DNA of 64,000 nucleotides from Micropterix aruncella (lineage: Eukaryota; Arthropoda; Insecta; Lepidoptera; Micropterigidae), in contig OX155952.1 of NCBI GenBank assembly GCA_944548615.1, positions 28,731,458-28,795,457 on the forward strand, given 5' to 3'. A program made the position numbers and the translations under genes. The notes beneath the pieces were generated by a model. That model saw only the letters and a list, made by a program, of their open reading frames with translations, ran no database searches and was not told the origin of the DNA. This document shows, in pieces, positions 49,065-60,898 of the stretch. Numbering within the stretch: the first letter of the stretch is position 1; each line of letters starts with the position of its first letter.

Positions 49065-49264
49065 NNNNNNNNNNNNNNNNNNNNNNNNNNNNNNNNNNNN
49101 NNNNNNNNNNNNNNNNNNNNNNNNNNNNNNNNNNNNNNNNNNNNNNNNNNNNNNNNNNNNNNNNNNNNNNNNNNNNNNNNNNNNNNNNNNNNNNNNNNNN
49201 NNNNNNNNNNNNNNNNNNNNNNNNNNNNNNNNNNNNNNNNNNNNNNNNNNNNNNNNNNNNNNNN
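49065..49264. other. Assembly gap (200 N)
   Basis: Exactly 200 undetermined bases, so the true size may be unknown. Confidence 0.99.
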
Positions 49265-49309
49265 GTACTCGTAGCCATTTCATATAAATAATAATTTCAT
49301 AAATTTAAT

Positions 49310-49450
49310 CGTAAGAGCGCTTCCTCTCGGCCGACGGTCGAACCCGGCTGGTTCCCATTGCCATGCCTCAGGCAGCGCGGTTCGTTTCTGGACTATCGTT
49401 TCTGGACGTAGACTCTGACGATTCCGCGTTAATATACGGCAGAGTTGAAT
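49310..49450 (+). repeat. SINE-like repeat piece
   Basis: gagcgcttcctctcggccga, ccattgccatgcctcaggca and ggttcgtttctgga match the minus strand of 25490-25640. Confidence 0.45.
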
Positions 49451-49494
49451 ATTATTAGTCTAGCTAATAATATTTACCAAACTTTACAATCTGA

Positions 49495-49765
49495 TTTGGG
49501 CCTAACAAAGCATATAATTAGTGCGCCGATTGAACGATTACGATGGACCGATTAGGAGGACCGATTTCAACCACAATCTTTTTAACTCTTGCCATGACCA
49601 AATTATACCTGCATACCATACGAGTTTCAGCTCAATCGGATGACGCGTTTGGGCACACACACACACTGGAAATTGTCTTAATTGTCTCAGGGGGGCTTAA
49701 AACGGATATTTCCGTCTTGATCTCGAAAACCATTTTTTGCGTGGTCACAAAACTTTCCCACCTGG
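49495..49765 (-). repeat. Dispersed repeat, 'tccacgatagcgc' family, copy e
   Basis: Inverted copy: ttgggcctaacaaagcatat, aggaccgatttcaaccacaa, tcttgccatgaccaaattat, gagtttcagctcaatcgg, cacacacacacac, ctcaggggggcttaaaacgg and aactttccca. It lies in opposite orientation to copy d across the gap. Confidence 0.6.
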
Positions 49766-50295
49766 TCGGTTGGTGGTCCGGAAAAGTAAATGTGAGGTTT
49801 CAAACTTTTTGGAACTACATACAAGTAAATACTGGCAGGCACAGCTAATACTATCCTAAAAGGTGACATAAACCTAAATGGTAACAGGTGTCGAAAAGTG
49901 AAAGTCCATTCAATAAAAGTTATCTTCATCACACTCATACTGAAGGCCGTAGTATGTACCATAGGTGTGTATATGTAGATAATCATTATAGGTGAGTGCT
50001 TTATAAGAAATTAATCAAAGTATGGAACATATCCTCTGTCTAGTTTCCTCTGTCTGAACATATCCTCTGTCTAGTTATCCTCAGTCAAGTTCTACTGATA
50101 TTCATATTAACCCGTAGAATGCACGGACAAAGAGGGTAGGTAGTTTCCATTTGTAATTTTCATTTGCCTAACATGTAATTTCCATTTGTCTACTAAGACA
50201 TTGTCTGCACACTGTACATGTCAACGAGAATCTGTGTACTAGAATTTGGTTCGTGTGCATGTTATGTTTTTTTTTAAAAACAATAGCAAAATATT
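49766..50295. other. Unassigned sequence
   Basis: No gene recognised. tatcctctgtctagtt occurs twice near 50030-50077. Confidence 0.4.
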
Positions 50296-50900
50296 AAACC
50301 GAGCGTAGCGAGGTCACTGTTTTAAATTGACCGATCACCATTTCTTCTTTTTTTTTGTAAATTTCTTTGTTTGGCAGTTTCGACCAATGTTCGATTTTCA
50401 TTTAATTTGGCATGCGTATTCCTCGTTCCGTCGTTAAAAACGACGTCCGTGTAAGGATTTTTTTGCTAATTACGTTTCAAGATGATAACCATTTAAATCT
50501 GGTTGTAAAATTGTATATTTAAAATATATAAAATAATGCTTTATATTTAAAATAAATATCGCTATGGAAGGGGGAGAAGGCTGGAAATGGAAATATTTTG
50601 GATTCGTATTTATTGGGATTTTTAGTTTTTGAATACTTTTTAAGATATTGGCCGTTGCAATGGTTCTAAGACACGCGAGGTCTACTGTTTACAGAACTAC
50701 TAGTTCACCGAGCGGAACGAGGTCATTCTTTCAACTCGGTCGATCGCTTTGGCATTTTGTCTGTTTGTTACGCGACTATGACCAATTGCGTTCAATTGTC
50801 AATTTTCTTCAAATTTGGCATGAATGTTCCTTGAAGTAATTAAAAACGACATATGTGTAATATTTTTTGATGCCGTTTTAAGATAGTGGCCGTTTAATGA
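50296..50900 (+). repeat. Two diverged tandem copies of an 'accgagcg...cgaggtca' repeat
   Basis: Copy 1 about 50296-50510, copy 2 about 50706-50905. Shared blocks: accgagcg(t/g)a(g/a)cgaggtca, gaccgatc/ggtcgatcgc, aatttggcatg, gttaaaaacgac, ttttttg-ct, and agatgataaccattta / agatagtggccgttta. Noncoding; a familiar type of short interspersed repeat in moths and butterflies. Confidence 0.55.
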
Positions 50901-50905
50901 GGTGA

Positions 50906-51401
50906 AATAATAAAATATTTTCAAATAGAATTATGTGACGTTAAAGAGGAAGTCGAGTAGAAAAATAATATTTTTTAAAATTAAAATATTTACGTAATAC
51001 CGTGGGGGATGTAGTAAATAAAGTAATATTTTGGAACTTATTCGTATCTAAAAAAGGTATTAAAATGACGAGGACTAATATGGTATTATTAATTCATATC
51101 TAAAGAGAAGACATCTTTTGAAGGGGTTGGAATAGGGGTGAACGTGGGAGGGACGAAGCAGAATTATATGAATGGTTTTAGTGTCATAGCATATGGTGTA
51201 AGCATGTAAACTGTAGGTATATATGGATAGGATGTAAACTGTAGGCAAGATTTTTATGGATAGGTTTTAGTTCTATTGCATATCAAATATTTTATGCATT
51301 CAGGGAGGGACGTGTACCTACCTATATTAAATGGGTCGAGAGAAGATGGGTGGGAATGTTAAAAATTTAAATGTTTTGGATCTTATTCGTGCTTTAATGG
51401 C
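50906..51401. other. Unassigned sequence
   Basis: No gene recognised. tgtaaactgtagg appears twice near 51205-51245. Confidence 0.4.
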
Positions 51402-51886
51402 TGTGCATTTGGACTAATTACTGAAGGAGTGTGGAGACTATGGAAATAGACTGTCTCCTAAGAAGCGGGGGTGGATGTTGACCTGACGTCAACCACTCTT
51501 GAAATGACCAATTGGCTACGTGATCCTGAAGTCAGAGCCGGGCAAAAGATGCCAATGGTGCGCGATAGATTCAAACCGCTGAATATACGGCAGGTAGAAG
51601 CCGCGCAAGCGACTTCGGACCCGTAACCAATCGAAAGGTCGCGGGTATCCTAATGGTTAATTCTTGATGGAGATATCCTGTCAAAACTGGTAGTCAGGGG
51701 GCGAACCCGCCCGCTGGGTCACATACCCGGTGCCTCACCATAAGGCGTTGGCCTCTGTTGGCGTTGCTGGATGGTAGATTTGTACTCGTCCCAAAGTCTT
51801 TTATGCTCACCTCAAGGGAGATAGAACGATCGTAATCGTTAAAACTTCCTGGGGTGACGGGTTCGCCCGTTGTAATCGACAACTCC
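51402..51886 (-). mobile_element. 'Acgggcgaacccgtcac' retroposon family, copy 4 (truncated)
   Basis: Inverted copy whose start (gttgtcgattacaacgggcg, read leftwards from 51886) is intact. It extends to the ctccttcagtaattagtc block. The last 180 bp or so of the family are missing. Confidence 0.65.
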
Positions 51887-52660
51887 AAAAGTATGTACCT
51901 TCATTAATTATACGTACTAATTGGAATTAATCAATGGTGATAAACATGTACAATTTATAAAACTTGGATTGTGTATTATAGAATTGAATATTAGGCCTTT
52001 TCAAAAGGCGTTCGTCTCAGTTCTTTTAATAGCGTCACCCCTTAAGACTCGTTTCACGTACAAAGCAGCTTGATATGAAGTACCAGCGGGTACGACGTCG
52101 AGTTTCTCGTCACCACTAAGACGGATCGATGTGGCTTCAGCTTCACGTGTACGATTCATACCCGTATTTATTCCCCCTCAACAATGAAAATTTCATTCTT
52201 CTTTATCTCTGTGCTGTAATTTCACCCTTCTCCCCCCACACCCCCCTTCCTCCAGGCTTGCAACGACTCTCCTGGTTATTTCCTCAACACAGGACCCCGT
52301 AAATAAGTAACGGGAATTATTTCTTTGTGTTTCCTACAAAAAAATACATGACAGAGAGTGTTTCTTTTTCCTCTTTCAAACTCTGGCAATCTTTTCGTTA
52401 TTATGAGCGATATTAAATTGTTTCCCGCCCATACAAAGGGCAATATTCGGGGAATAAGTCCCACATCTTTCCTACTTACGAGAGACGACGGAGTGATGTG
52501 ACATTTATGAGCAGAGGTATAATGTAGGAATTTATTCGTTACATTACAAATATATAATAACACATAAGGTAATGAATTACTTTATATTAATTTCAAACCT
52601 AATGAATAAATACTGGATTATCTAAATTGAACTCAGATGTTAGTAGACCAACATTTGGAG
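51887..52660. other. Unassigned sequence
   Basis: No gene recognised. A C/T-rich stretch lies at 52150-52260. Confidence 0.4.
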
Positions 52661-53346
52661 ATGTCGACTACAAACGGGCGAAACCGGCACCCCAGAAAGT
52701 TTTAACGATAATGATCGTTCTGTCTCCCGTATGGTGAGCGTAGAAGACTTTGGGACGATACAAATCTACCGTCCAGCAAAGCCACGAACTCGTCAGAGAC
52801 TAGGAAGGCAACCCAGTGGGCCCCCTTGCCCCTGGCTACCATTTTTGGTAGGATATCTCCGTGTGGAATTAACTTTCATTATACCTCCGTCCTCCCGACT
52901 GGTTACGTGACCGAAGTCACTTGCGCGGCCTCTACCTATTTTATTACAGCGGTAATTCAATATGAATTAATCGCGGACCTGGGCGTCCTTTGCCCATGAT
53001 GACACTCGGGTTAGGGTGGCCCATAGGTCGTTTCAAGAGTGGCATGACGACAGGCATACACCTCCGCTGCTTAGGAGGCAGTATATTTCCATAGTATTCA
53101 CGCTCCTTCAGTAATTAGTCAGAGTGCTCAACCGATTGGCGTCGCCTAACGGTGCGCAAACCTTCCAGTAGCGCCGGACGGCAATCCCCCGGGGGAAACC
53201 GATCCAACAGCCTTGAGGCCTAAGATGCGAGATCCTTCCCGGGGTAGTCTCTCACACAAGGAGGCTACTGAATGGGAGCTGAATCGTGAGTTGGGCCGAC
53301 CCGAGAATACATTGGATCTTATGGCCCAAGCTGCACGAAACCATTC
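52661..53346 (+). mobile_element. 'Acgggcgaacccgtcac' retroposon family, copy 2 (near full length)
   Basis: From gatgtcgactacaaacgggc to ggcccaagctgcacgaaacc. Collinear with copies 1 and 3. Noncoding. Confidence 0.7.
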
Positions 53347-53403
53347 GTTACCGAAGTAGAGAAACATGGATAAAAAAGATTTAAGTATTAAGTAAGCTCT
53401 TCT

Positions 53404-54615
53404 TCATCTTCTTCCTTTGCTCCACTCCTGGACGTAGGCCTCTTCCGTCTTCTTCCATGTCTGTCTGTCAGCTGCTGCCCTCAGCCAGTTGGTCCCTGCA
53501 GCTTTTCTGATGTCGTCCAGCCATCGTAGTTGTGGTCTCCCTACGCCTCGATTTGTGGTTCTTGGTCTCCACTGGACAAGCCTTTTCGGCCATCTCGCGT
53601 CATCCTGCCTTGCGACGTGTCCTGCCCAGCCCCACTTTAGTCTAGCAATACGCTTCATGACATCTATCACCCCCGTGCGCCTTCGTATGTCTTCATTGCG
53701 CACTCTGTCGCGGAGACTGATGTCCAGCATTGCTCTCTCCATGGCCCTTTGGCATATTCTAATGCGGTTGGCACTGCTCTGCGTTAGAGGTACTTTTTCA
53801 TGCCGTGAGTTGCTACTGGCAACTAGACCTGTCAACTACAATGGGCGAAACCGTCACCTCAGGAAGTTTTAACGAAATGTGATCGTTCTATCTCCCGTGA
53901 AGTGAGCGCAGAAGACTTAGGACAAAAACAGTCCACCGTCAAGCTCCGTCACATGCCCGTAAGGGTTCAACGGCTTATTCGCGAGATAGCCAAGTGTGTT
54001 ACCCAGCGGGCTTACACTAACGCCCTTACTTCCAGTTGCGACCAGATTACTCCGGTATCTAGACTGGTTACGAGTTCGAGGGCGCTTGCTCGGTCCTCTC
54101 CCTTACGTAGTGGTGAAACGGTGTCAACCGAATCTATCGCGGATCACGGCGTCATTTGTCCGGCTTTCATCCGGAATCGAGTATCCGATGATCGTTTCAA
54201 GAGCAGTCGCCATAAGGTCAGCAACCAATCCCGCTCTATAGGAAACGGTACTGTTTCCAGACTCCTTCGACTGTGAGTCAGAATGCACAATCGATTGGCT
54301 TACGCCGCACTGTGCGCAGACCGTCCAGGAGCTCCAGAAGATTGACTCCTAGGGGAAACTAGCCTTAACGCCAGAGAGACCCTGAACAAATGGATCTTCG
54401 TGGCTAACTCAGCAAGGGCCCATTAGCTCCAAAAGTATTAGGGCCCATTAGCTCCCGTTGCTACTGGCAGCACGAATGTCCCATACACCTTCCGCTTTAG
54501 GTTGATGGGCATCGCTGGGTACCTCAGGATGTAGGCAAGGTTTACGAGGGCCGCCCAAGGCAATCCCACATGTCTGACAACTTCTGCACGTTGCTTGTCT
54601 TTGCCCAGTTTAGTA
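53404..54615 (-). pseudogene. RTE-type retrotransposon reverse transcriptase C-terminus, interrupted by a retroposon
   Basis: Read leftwards, the first part (about 54615-54470) encodes DKQRAEVVRHVGLPWAALVN, then LAYILRYPAMPINLKRKVYG and TFVLPVAT. The frame is then broken by the element at 53822-54456 and resumes with HGMKK and, in the next frame, NRIRICQRAMERAMLDISLRDRVRNEDIRRRT, RIARLKWGWAGHVARQDD, WRPRTTNRGVGRPQLRWLDDIRKAAG and NW...AEEAYVQEW-like residues to the stop at 53404. This is the canonical C-terminus of RTE polymerases (RAMERAMLG, GHIAR, RPxxRWxDD, W). The catalytic core is absent. Besides the insertion there is at least one frameshift. Confidence 0.75.
53809..54469 (+). mobile_element. 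'Acgggcgaacccgtcac' retroposon family, copy 6, nested in the RTE copy with 13-bp target duplication
   Basis: gttgctactggca flanks the unit at 53809-53821 and 54457-54469. The element starts actagacctgtcaactacaa and ends gggcccattagctccc, with a short local duplication (gggcccattagctcc twice) at the end. The flanking RTE reading continues across the removed insert. This copy defines both family termini and shows it moves by target-primed insertion or similar. Confidence 0.8.
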
Positions 54616-54756
54616 GTTAGTGGTACTTACTAACTAAAGTACCGATTTCAAGGACCTTGATATTCGCCAGCTAGTTATAAAATGTACAACCAAAGAGAAG
54701 TTTTAGAGGGATCTAAAACTTCTCTTCTCTGAGGGATCATTAGCGAGAATCAGCTT

Positions 54757-54930
54757 TGATCCACCAGAAACCTAGTGCAGGCTTACATACACTTGCTTGG
54801 TAGAAAAACTGCTTTTGCACAAGATATGGCACATTCTTTGGGCAAATTTACTCTATCCGATCACCGGTGGCGTGTCCAATACAAGAAGCAAGCAACCCTC
54901 AAGGCAATTTTAAATCAGCATTTAGAATAA
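54757..54930 (+). CDS. Unrecognised short ORF, possible last exon or remnant
   Basis: An open frame of about 57 codons ending at TAA 54928: NLVQAYIHLLGRKTAFAQDM, then AHSLGKFTLSDHRWRVQYKK and QATLKAILNQHLE. The composition looks protein-like (W, conserved-looking helical pattern), but I do not recognise the family. No clear start codon; an exon beginning at an AG is possible. A small hairpin (agagaagtttta / taaaacttctct) lies just upstream at about 54697-54728. Confidence 0.25.
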
Positions 54931-55150
54931 AGTAAGTGTATAAATATTAACGCGGCTTACTGAAGAATACTATTTTACGTGCTATTTTTTCTTTCTGAAA
55001 TGGGACCGAAAATCAAGAAATGGTACGCAAACAATTGTACTGATACGTTTCAGCTGGTGTCAAAACAATTGTGCCGGTGAACCGCTTGTGAATCTATACG
55101 TATATACGGTGCCTGAATTGTGATTTCAGGAGGATCAGCTGCGATCCAGA
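54931..55150. other. Unassigned sequence
   Basis: No gene recognised. Confidence 0.4.
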
Positions 55151-55450
55151 CTTCCGTTTCGGGGGGAGGGGGGGGGCATTCATTAAAATTACGCGCGCGG
55201 TACCCACCAAACTTTAATTATATCCGTACATTGATACGAAAATACGCTGGATTTCTGGGGGGGGGGGATTAAATCCTAACCACCCACCCCCTGGATACTT
55301 GCCCGACACTAGGTACATAAGCCGCGGATTCTCCATGATTCTCAATTTTTCTCTACTTGACTTTTTACTTAAAAAAAAATCGGGGAGAGGGGCGTCCCCC
55401 ATTGCACCCCCCCCCCCCCTGGATACGTCCATGCCCTTGGAGGCTTGAGG
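55151..55450. repeat. G/C homopolymer-rich repeat ('ccctggatac' type)
   Basis: G-runs at about 55160-55176 and 55258-55268 and a C-run at about 55407-55419, with ccccctggatac at 55290 and ccccccctggatacgtccat at 55413. I know such sequences as parts of insect interspersed repeats. Frames through it are artefacts of the homopolymers. Confidence 0.45.
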
Positions 55451-56410
55451 AAAAAAGAGAATCCCACCTACCTTTCCTGGTCCTAGTCAATCAGAGTGAT
55501 AGTGAAATTATAAAATTGTTTTCTTTTCTATCAGTTAATATTAGTCGATCTCAGTGTAGTCTCTAGCGACGTTATCCTTTAGAAAAAAATCCTCACGTTG
55601 ACGTAACCATATCTCTAAACAAGCTCTTGGTGAATAATGCTTGCTAGACTAGGTTATAATTATTGCTACTGAGGGCCGAAAGTAATAACATTCGCATACA
55701 TTCTTAATCTACCCAATCTCTATTTCGTAAGAAGATATATATTACCTAAATTTTGGCTCTCTGAATAATGAAATACCCATACACTGAAAAACTGAAACAA
55801 CGGAAAATGTATGACGGCAGCTGCGAAGCAGGACGAAGTTTTTCACAAAGGAAGTTTGCTGCCATTTGCCAGATGGCGGTTGAGAACAATGTAAAATATC
55901 ATGTTGACCTGATGATGCAGAATTTTTAGGGGCGGAGCAATAATAGCCTAACTATAATAGTTTTTTCCATGTAATTATATAATGTAATTATATACATGGC
56001 GAAACTATTCAAAAACTGAAATTTATTTCAAATAAAATAACTCCAGTAATATGGGCCTTATGTCTTTACATGCCCAGTCGACATGACATCGATCTATAAA
56101 ACTTTCTAAAATTATTTTATAATTTTCATAGGTTTTTTTTTAGATGTTTGTTTTTTTGTATAGAATATCATGAATAAAAAAAACTAAAGCCTCAAAGGCA
56201 AAGCCTGAAGAGGATTGAATCCAGGATAGCTAGAATATTGAAACCTCAGTTTCTCTTGTCTGAGAAAAAGATATATTTTGGTTGTATGGTTTACAGCCGA
56301 CTTCCAGTTTAAAGCTTCCTTTCGCGGAGCTTCAATGTTCGTTAGATCAAATGTTTAGCCTCTTCAAATTAATCTGTACATATAGTAGCAAACCTTGGGA
56401 CATAAGATTA
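55451..56410. other. Unassigned sequence
   Basis: No gene recognised. A 53-codon frame from about 55768 (MKYPYTEKLKQRKMYDGSCE...) lacks a recognisable domain. Confidence 0.35.
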
Positions 56411-56970
56411 GCTCCTATTCAGTAGCGTCCTCGTGTCTCAGGCCTCGCGGCTGGTGGTTCGCTACTGGACGGTTTGCTCACCGTGCGGCATCAGCCAATC
56501 GGTTGTGCACTCTGACTAATTACTGAAGGAGTGTGGAGATTATGGAAATATACTGTCTCTCAAGTAGCGGGGATGTTGGATATTGACCTGTCGTCAACCA
56601 CTCTTGAAATGACCAATTGGCTACTTGAAATGACAATGCCAGTAGACTCAAACTGAATCATCGTTAAATATACGGCAGGTAGAGGTCGCCTAAACGACTT
56701 AGGAACCGCGACCAGTCGGGAGGTTAGAGGTATCCTGATGGTTAATTCCATCAAGGTGGTAGTCAGGGGGCGAGGGAGGCGGCCCGTTGGTTACCTTTAT
56801 CGTGCCTCGCCGTTAGGCGGACGGGCATGTTGGCTTAGCTAGATGGTAGATTTGTATTATCTCGAAGTTAGATTACTTAAAGATAAACTCGCTCACCTCA
56901 CGGTAGATAGAACGATCACTGTCGACAAAACTTCCAGAGGTGACGGGTTCACCCGTTATATTTGACAACC
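56411..56970 (-). mobile_element. 'Acgggcgaacccgtcac' retroposon family, copy 5
   Basis: Inverted copy from the start block (gacgggttcacccgttat at 56942-56960) to ctcctattcagtagcgtcct near 56411. Internal deletions relative to copies 1-3. Noncoding. Confidence 0.65.
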
Positions 56971-57072
56971 CAAGTTGTACATATGAAATTCTTGCTATAG
57001 CAAAAATGTGTAAATTTGTATAATAAACAACAATAATCTTAAAATATTAATTAAAGTAGGAAACATTCATAA

Positions 57073-57110
57073 TGCACGATCACGGAGCAGCTGCTCCGTG
57101 TGCACGATCA
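57073..57110. repeat. 20-bp perfect palindrome between 10-bp direct repeats
   Basis: cacggagcagctgctccgtg at 57081-57100 is a perfect palindrome. tgcacgatca occurs at 57073-57082 and 57101-57110. Confidence 0.75.
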
Positions 57111-57467
57111 ATACAGAAGAGCAACAAATACAAACAAAAACAAATAAACAAAGCTGACCTAATCCGTTTATAAATTCTAAATTTGAAATGATATTATAAT
57201 TATTGTTATGTCGGAGCTCTCGCTACAAATGATTTTGTTCTAAAGGGCACTCGAGACGATCAAGCATGCTTGTCCAGCATCGCGTCGCCGGCTGGGAAGG
57301 GATCGTAAACCGCAGGAAATATGCATTTTTTTTTATTTTTTTACCAAAAATGCCTATTTTTGTAGTTTATACCAGGGAGTCACGTTAATTAGACGTAATT
57401 GATTGGTGAATTACGTGACTCCTTGGTATAAAACTACAAAATTAGGCATTATTGGTAAATATTATTA

Positions 57468-57873
<406 letters not shown>

Positions 57874-57936
57874 ATTTTATTTTACTGCGAATCATCATCC
57901 TATGAACGGATTATTTACAAAACCTTATCAAATATA

Positions 57937-58473
<537 letters not shown>

Positions 58474-58545
58474 TGCGGTTTACGATCCCCTCCCAGCCTG
58501 CGACGCGATGCTTGACAAGCATGCTTGATCATCTAGAGAGCCCCT

Positions 58546-60048
58546 AACAGCCAGCGCCGGAAAAACACGCCATTTTATGATAAAAATAGCTACCATATTT
58601 GTATGGCCCGGGTGTCCCAGTATCACTGAAAGAAGTTTTTGTCTGGAGTTGAGATATCCCGAAAAGTAACAAGTAACTAAAACCTAGCATGAGCCTGTTA
58701 AATAAAAAAAAAATAACGGATTTAAAAATCAAGCTAAAAATTAGATAGAAATATTTAAAAAATAGTTTTTTACGAACGTTGGAAGTTTAGATTTATCAAA
58801 ATCGTATAAAGTAGTTATGTGCATAACGGTAAAAATTTGTGAATAATTCAATTATAAATCTAGGCGCAGCTACTCCACACGACACTTAATCCACGAATAC
58901 TAAAAAAATTACTGGCCTTATATTTTTATACCGTTATGATTGTTATTTTTAGTTCCATTTTAAAATAGATTTTTTAATGAATACCCTGACCACGGAAGGG
59001 AGTTGGATATTCAATTCAACGAATTCTTATAAAATCCATAAAAAACCGTCGTCAAATCGCGGCGCCACGGAAACCGTAGAAGTGCCGAAATACGTATCAG
59101 GGAAACATAATTTTCGACATTTTTTAAATGTGCACACTGCCTGAAACTTCTTTACCGCCCCGTAATTTTCTCTGGGCTTCTACCGTCCCCTGAAAGCCTC
59201 CAGCGCCCACAATGAGGCGTTATGGCACATTGACAAAGACTATAGACGAAGTGGAAAGCTCGTATCGAAAATCCGATATCGCAACTGGGCAGGTTCTTGC
59301 AAGGCATACTTGAGAAGTCGTCGTTGGCGAGTCGACTCAAAATCCCCGGCGAATCAGAAAAGTCGATAAGTCACGTCGGCATCCGCGTCAGCGCGAAGTT
59401 GCTGCACGTGCTAGGGTGACCATAATAAATCTTACTGGCGCCGATACTCGTTTATGTCAACCGACGACGGGCGTAAGCCATTTAAATTCAGCGAGAGATA
59501 TATTATTAGTATCAATGTATTCCACGAGTTGAGTTGTGGCTTTCAAACGAGAGTTGTGATACAAGCCAATACTAACATTTCTTACCTCAATTAAGTCTAA
59601 GTCCGCATAAATCTATAATAATAATAATAATTTTACGGTTAAAATAAATACAAAAATACCAATAGGCAGGTAATCAACTAAAGGATCTTTATCTCAATGC
59701 CGTTGAAAACAACATAGAAAAATCACACAACGCAAAATCGAGTTTTCCCTTGATTTTCCAAAAAGGTAGACATTTCTGTTTTAATGAAATTATTACCAAT
59801 TTAAAAAATATTTCGTAATCACTGCAATTATTGAAAACATGTCATAAGCGCAGAAAACGTAAACAAATCGGAAATAGCTCTTTAAAAATGTCTGTCACTC
59901 AACTGCCACTCGATTGACAAGCGTTGGCTTGGTTGTTCTATTTGCGCTAAAATGATTGCAATGTTTTTTTAAAATATAAAAAGTATTGTAATATAGTAAC
60001 GAGCAGAATACAATGGCGACAAAGTAAATGTATTAAAAAGAATAAAAA
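58546..60048. other. Unassigned sequence
   Basis: No gene recognised. A GC-richer part lies at 59140-59420. Confidence 0.4.
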
Positions 60049-60605
60049 ACACGACTGCCGTTACAGAAAATGAACTATTGTATGTATAATTATTTTTATT
60101 AAGTTTGTTTATGAACCATTTTTACTTTATGTATTTATTTATATAGATACATTTATATTTTAAGAATGTACGCAATCAGACCTTACATTTGACACACGAT
60201 ATATTTATGTTAATTAATTGTCATTTGGACATATAGACAAGTACTTACTCAATATTTGAAGAGTTAATGTTCTGTGACACTCGGGATGGCATAACGATTC
60301 TATCAATACTACACACTTCTAAATCGGTTCGAGCGTTTACAAATTATGGTGGAAAAAAGAAACGGAAAACATACATAGATGAACGCTGAACACATTACAC
60401 TCCTTTTAGATGAACACTGAACATGGGTTCAGGGTTCATCTAAATAGAAGTGTTTAGTATTGTTAGAATCGTTATATCATCCCGAGTGTCATAGAATACA
60501 TTACCTCTTCAAATATTGAGTAAGTAGTTGTCTAAATGTCCAAATGTCAATAAAAATCCAAATGTCATTATAATCCACATTTCACTGCCTTCCGGGCAGT
60601 CGTGT
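60049..60605. mobile_element. 'acacgactgcc' repeat family, copy B, with internal inverted duplication
   Basis: Ends acacgactgccgttac (60049) and ccgggcagtcgtgt (60605). Inside, 60222 to about 60325 (catttggacatatagacaa, ttactcaatatttgaagag, cactcgggatggcataacg) is repeated in inverted form at about 60439-60546, so the right half is a fold-back of the left. No coding. Confidence 0.65.
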
Positions 60606-60670
60606 AAAAAAGTAACAAGTACATCACTGTTTTTATTTACCGCATTTCTTTCTCATAAAAATATATCACA

Positions 60671-60898
60671 CTAGCTGCGCCCCACGGTTTCACCCGCGTG
60701 GTGATGGAAAGTTGTGATAATGATGATAGAAAACTATATATCTTTATAAATTATAGCCTATGTGTTATTCTGATGTGTAAGCTATATTATTGTAAAGTTT
60801 CATCAAAATCTATTCAGTAGTTTTTGCGTGAAAGAGTAACAAACATCCATACATACATTCTTACAAACTTTCGCGTTTATAATGATAGTAGGATAATT
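60671..60898 (+). mobile_element. RTE-related SINE-like element
   Basis: Starts ctagctgcgccccacggttt (then cacccgcgtgg) and ends ctttcgcgtttataatgatagtagga, the classic termini of RTE-derived short elements in Lepidoptera. About 230 bp, noncoding. Target duplication not evident. Confidence 0.65.

Noticed and set aside
49026..49283. Frames across the N gap
   Set aside because: They are open only because Ns carry no stop codons.
53902..54276. 124-codon plus-strand frame inside retroposon copy 6
   Set aside because: The frame is not shared with the other copies of the family; likely chance in GC-rich noncoding DNA.
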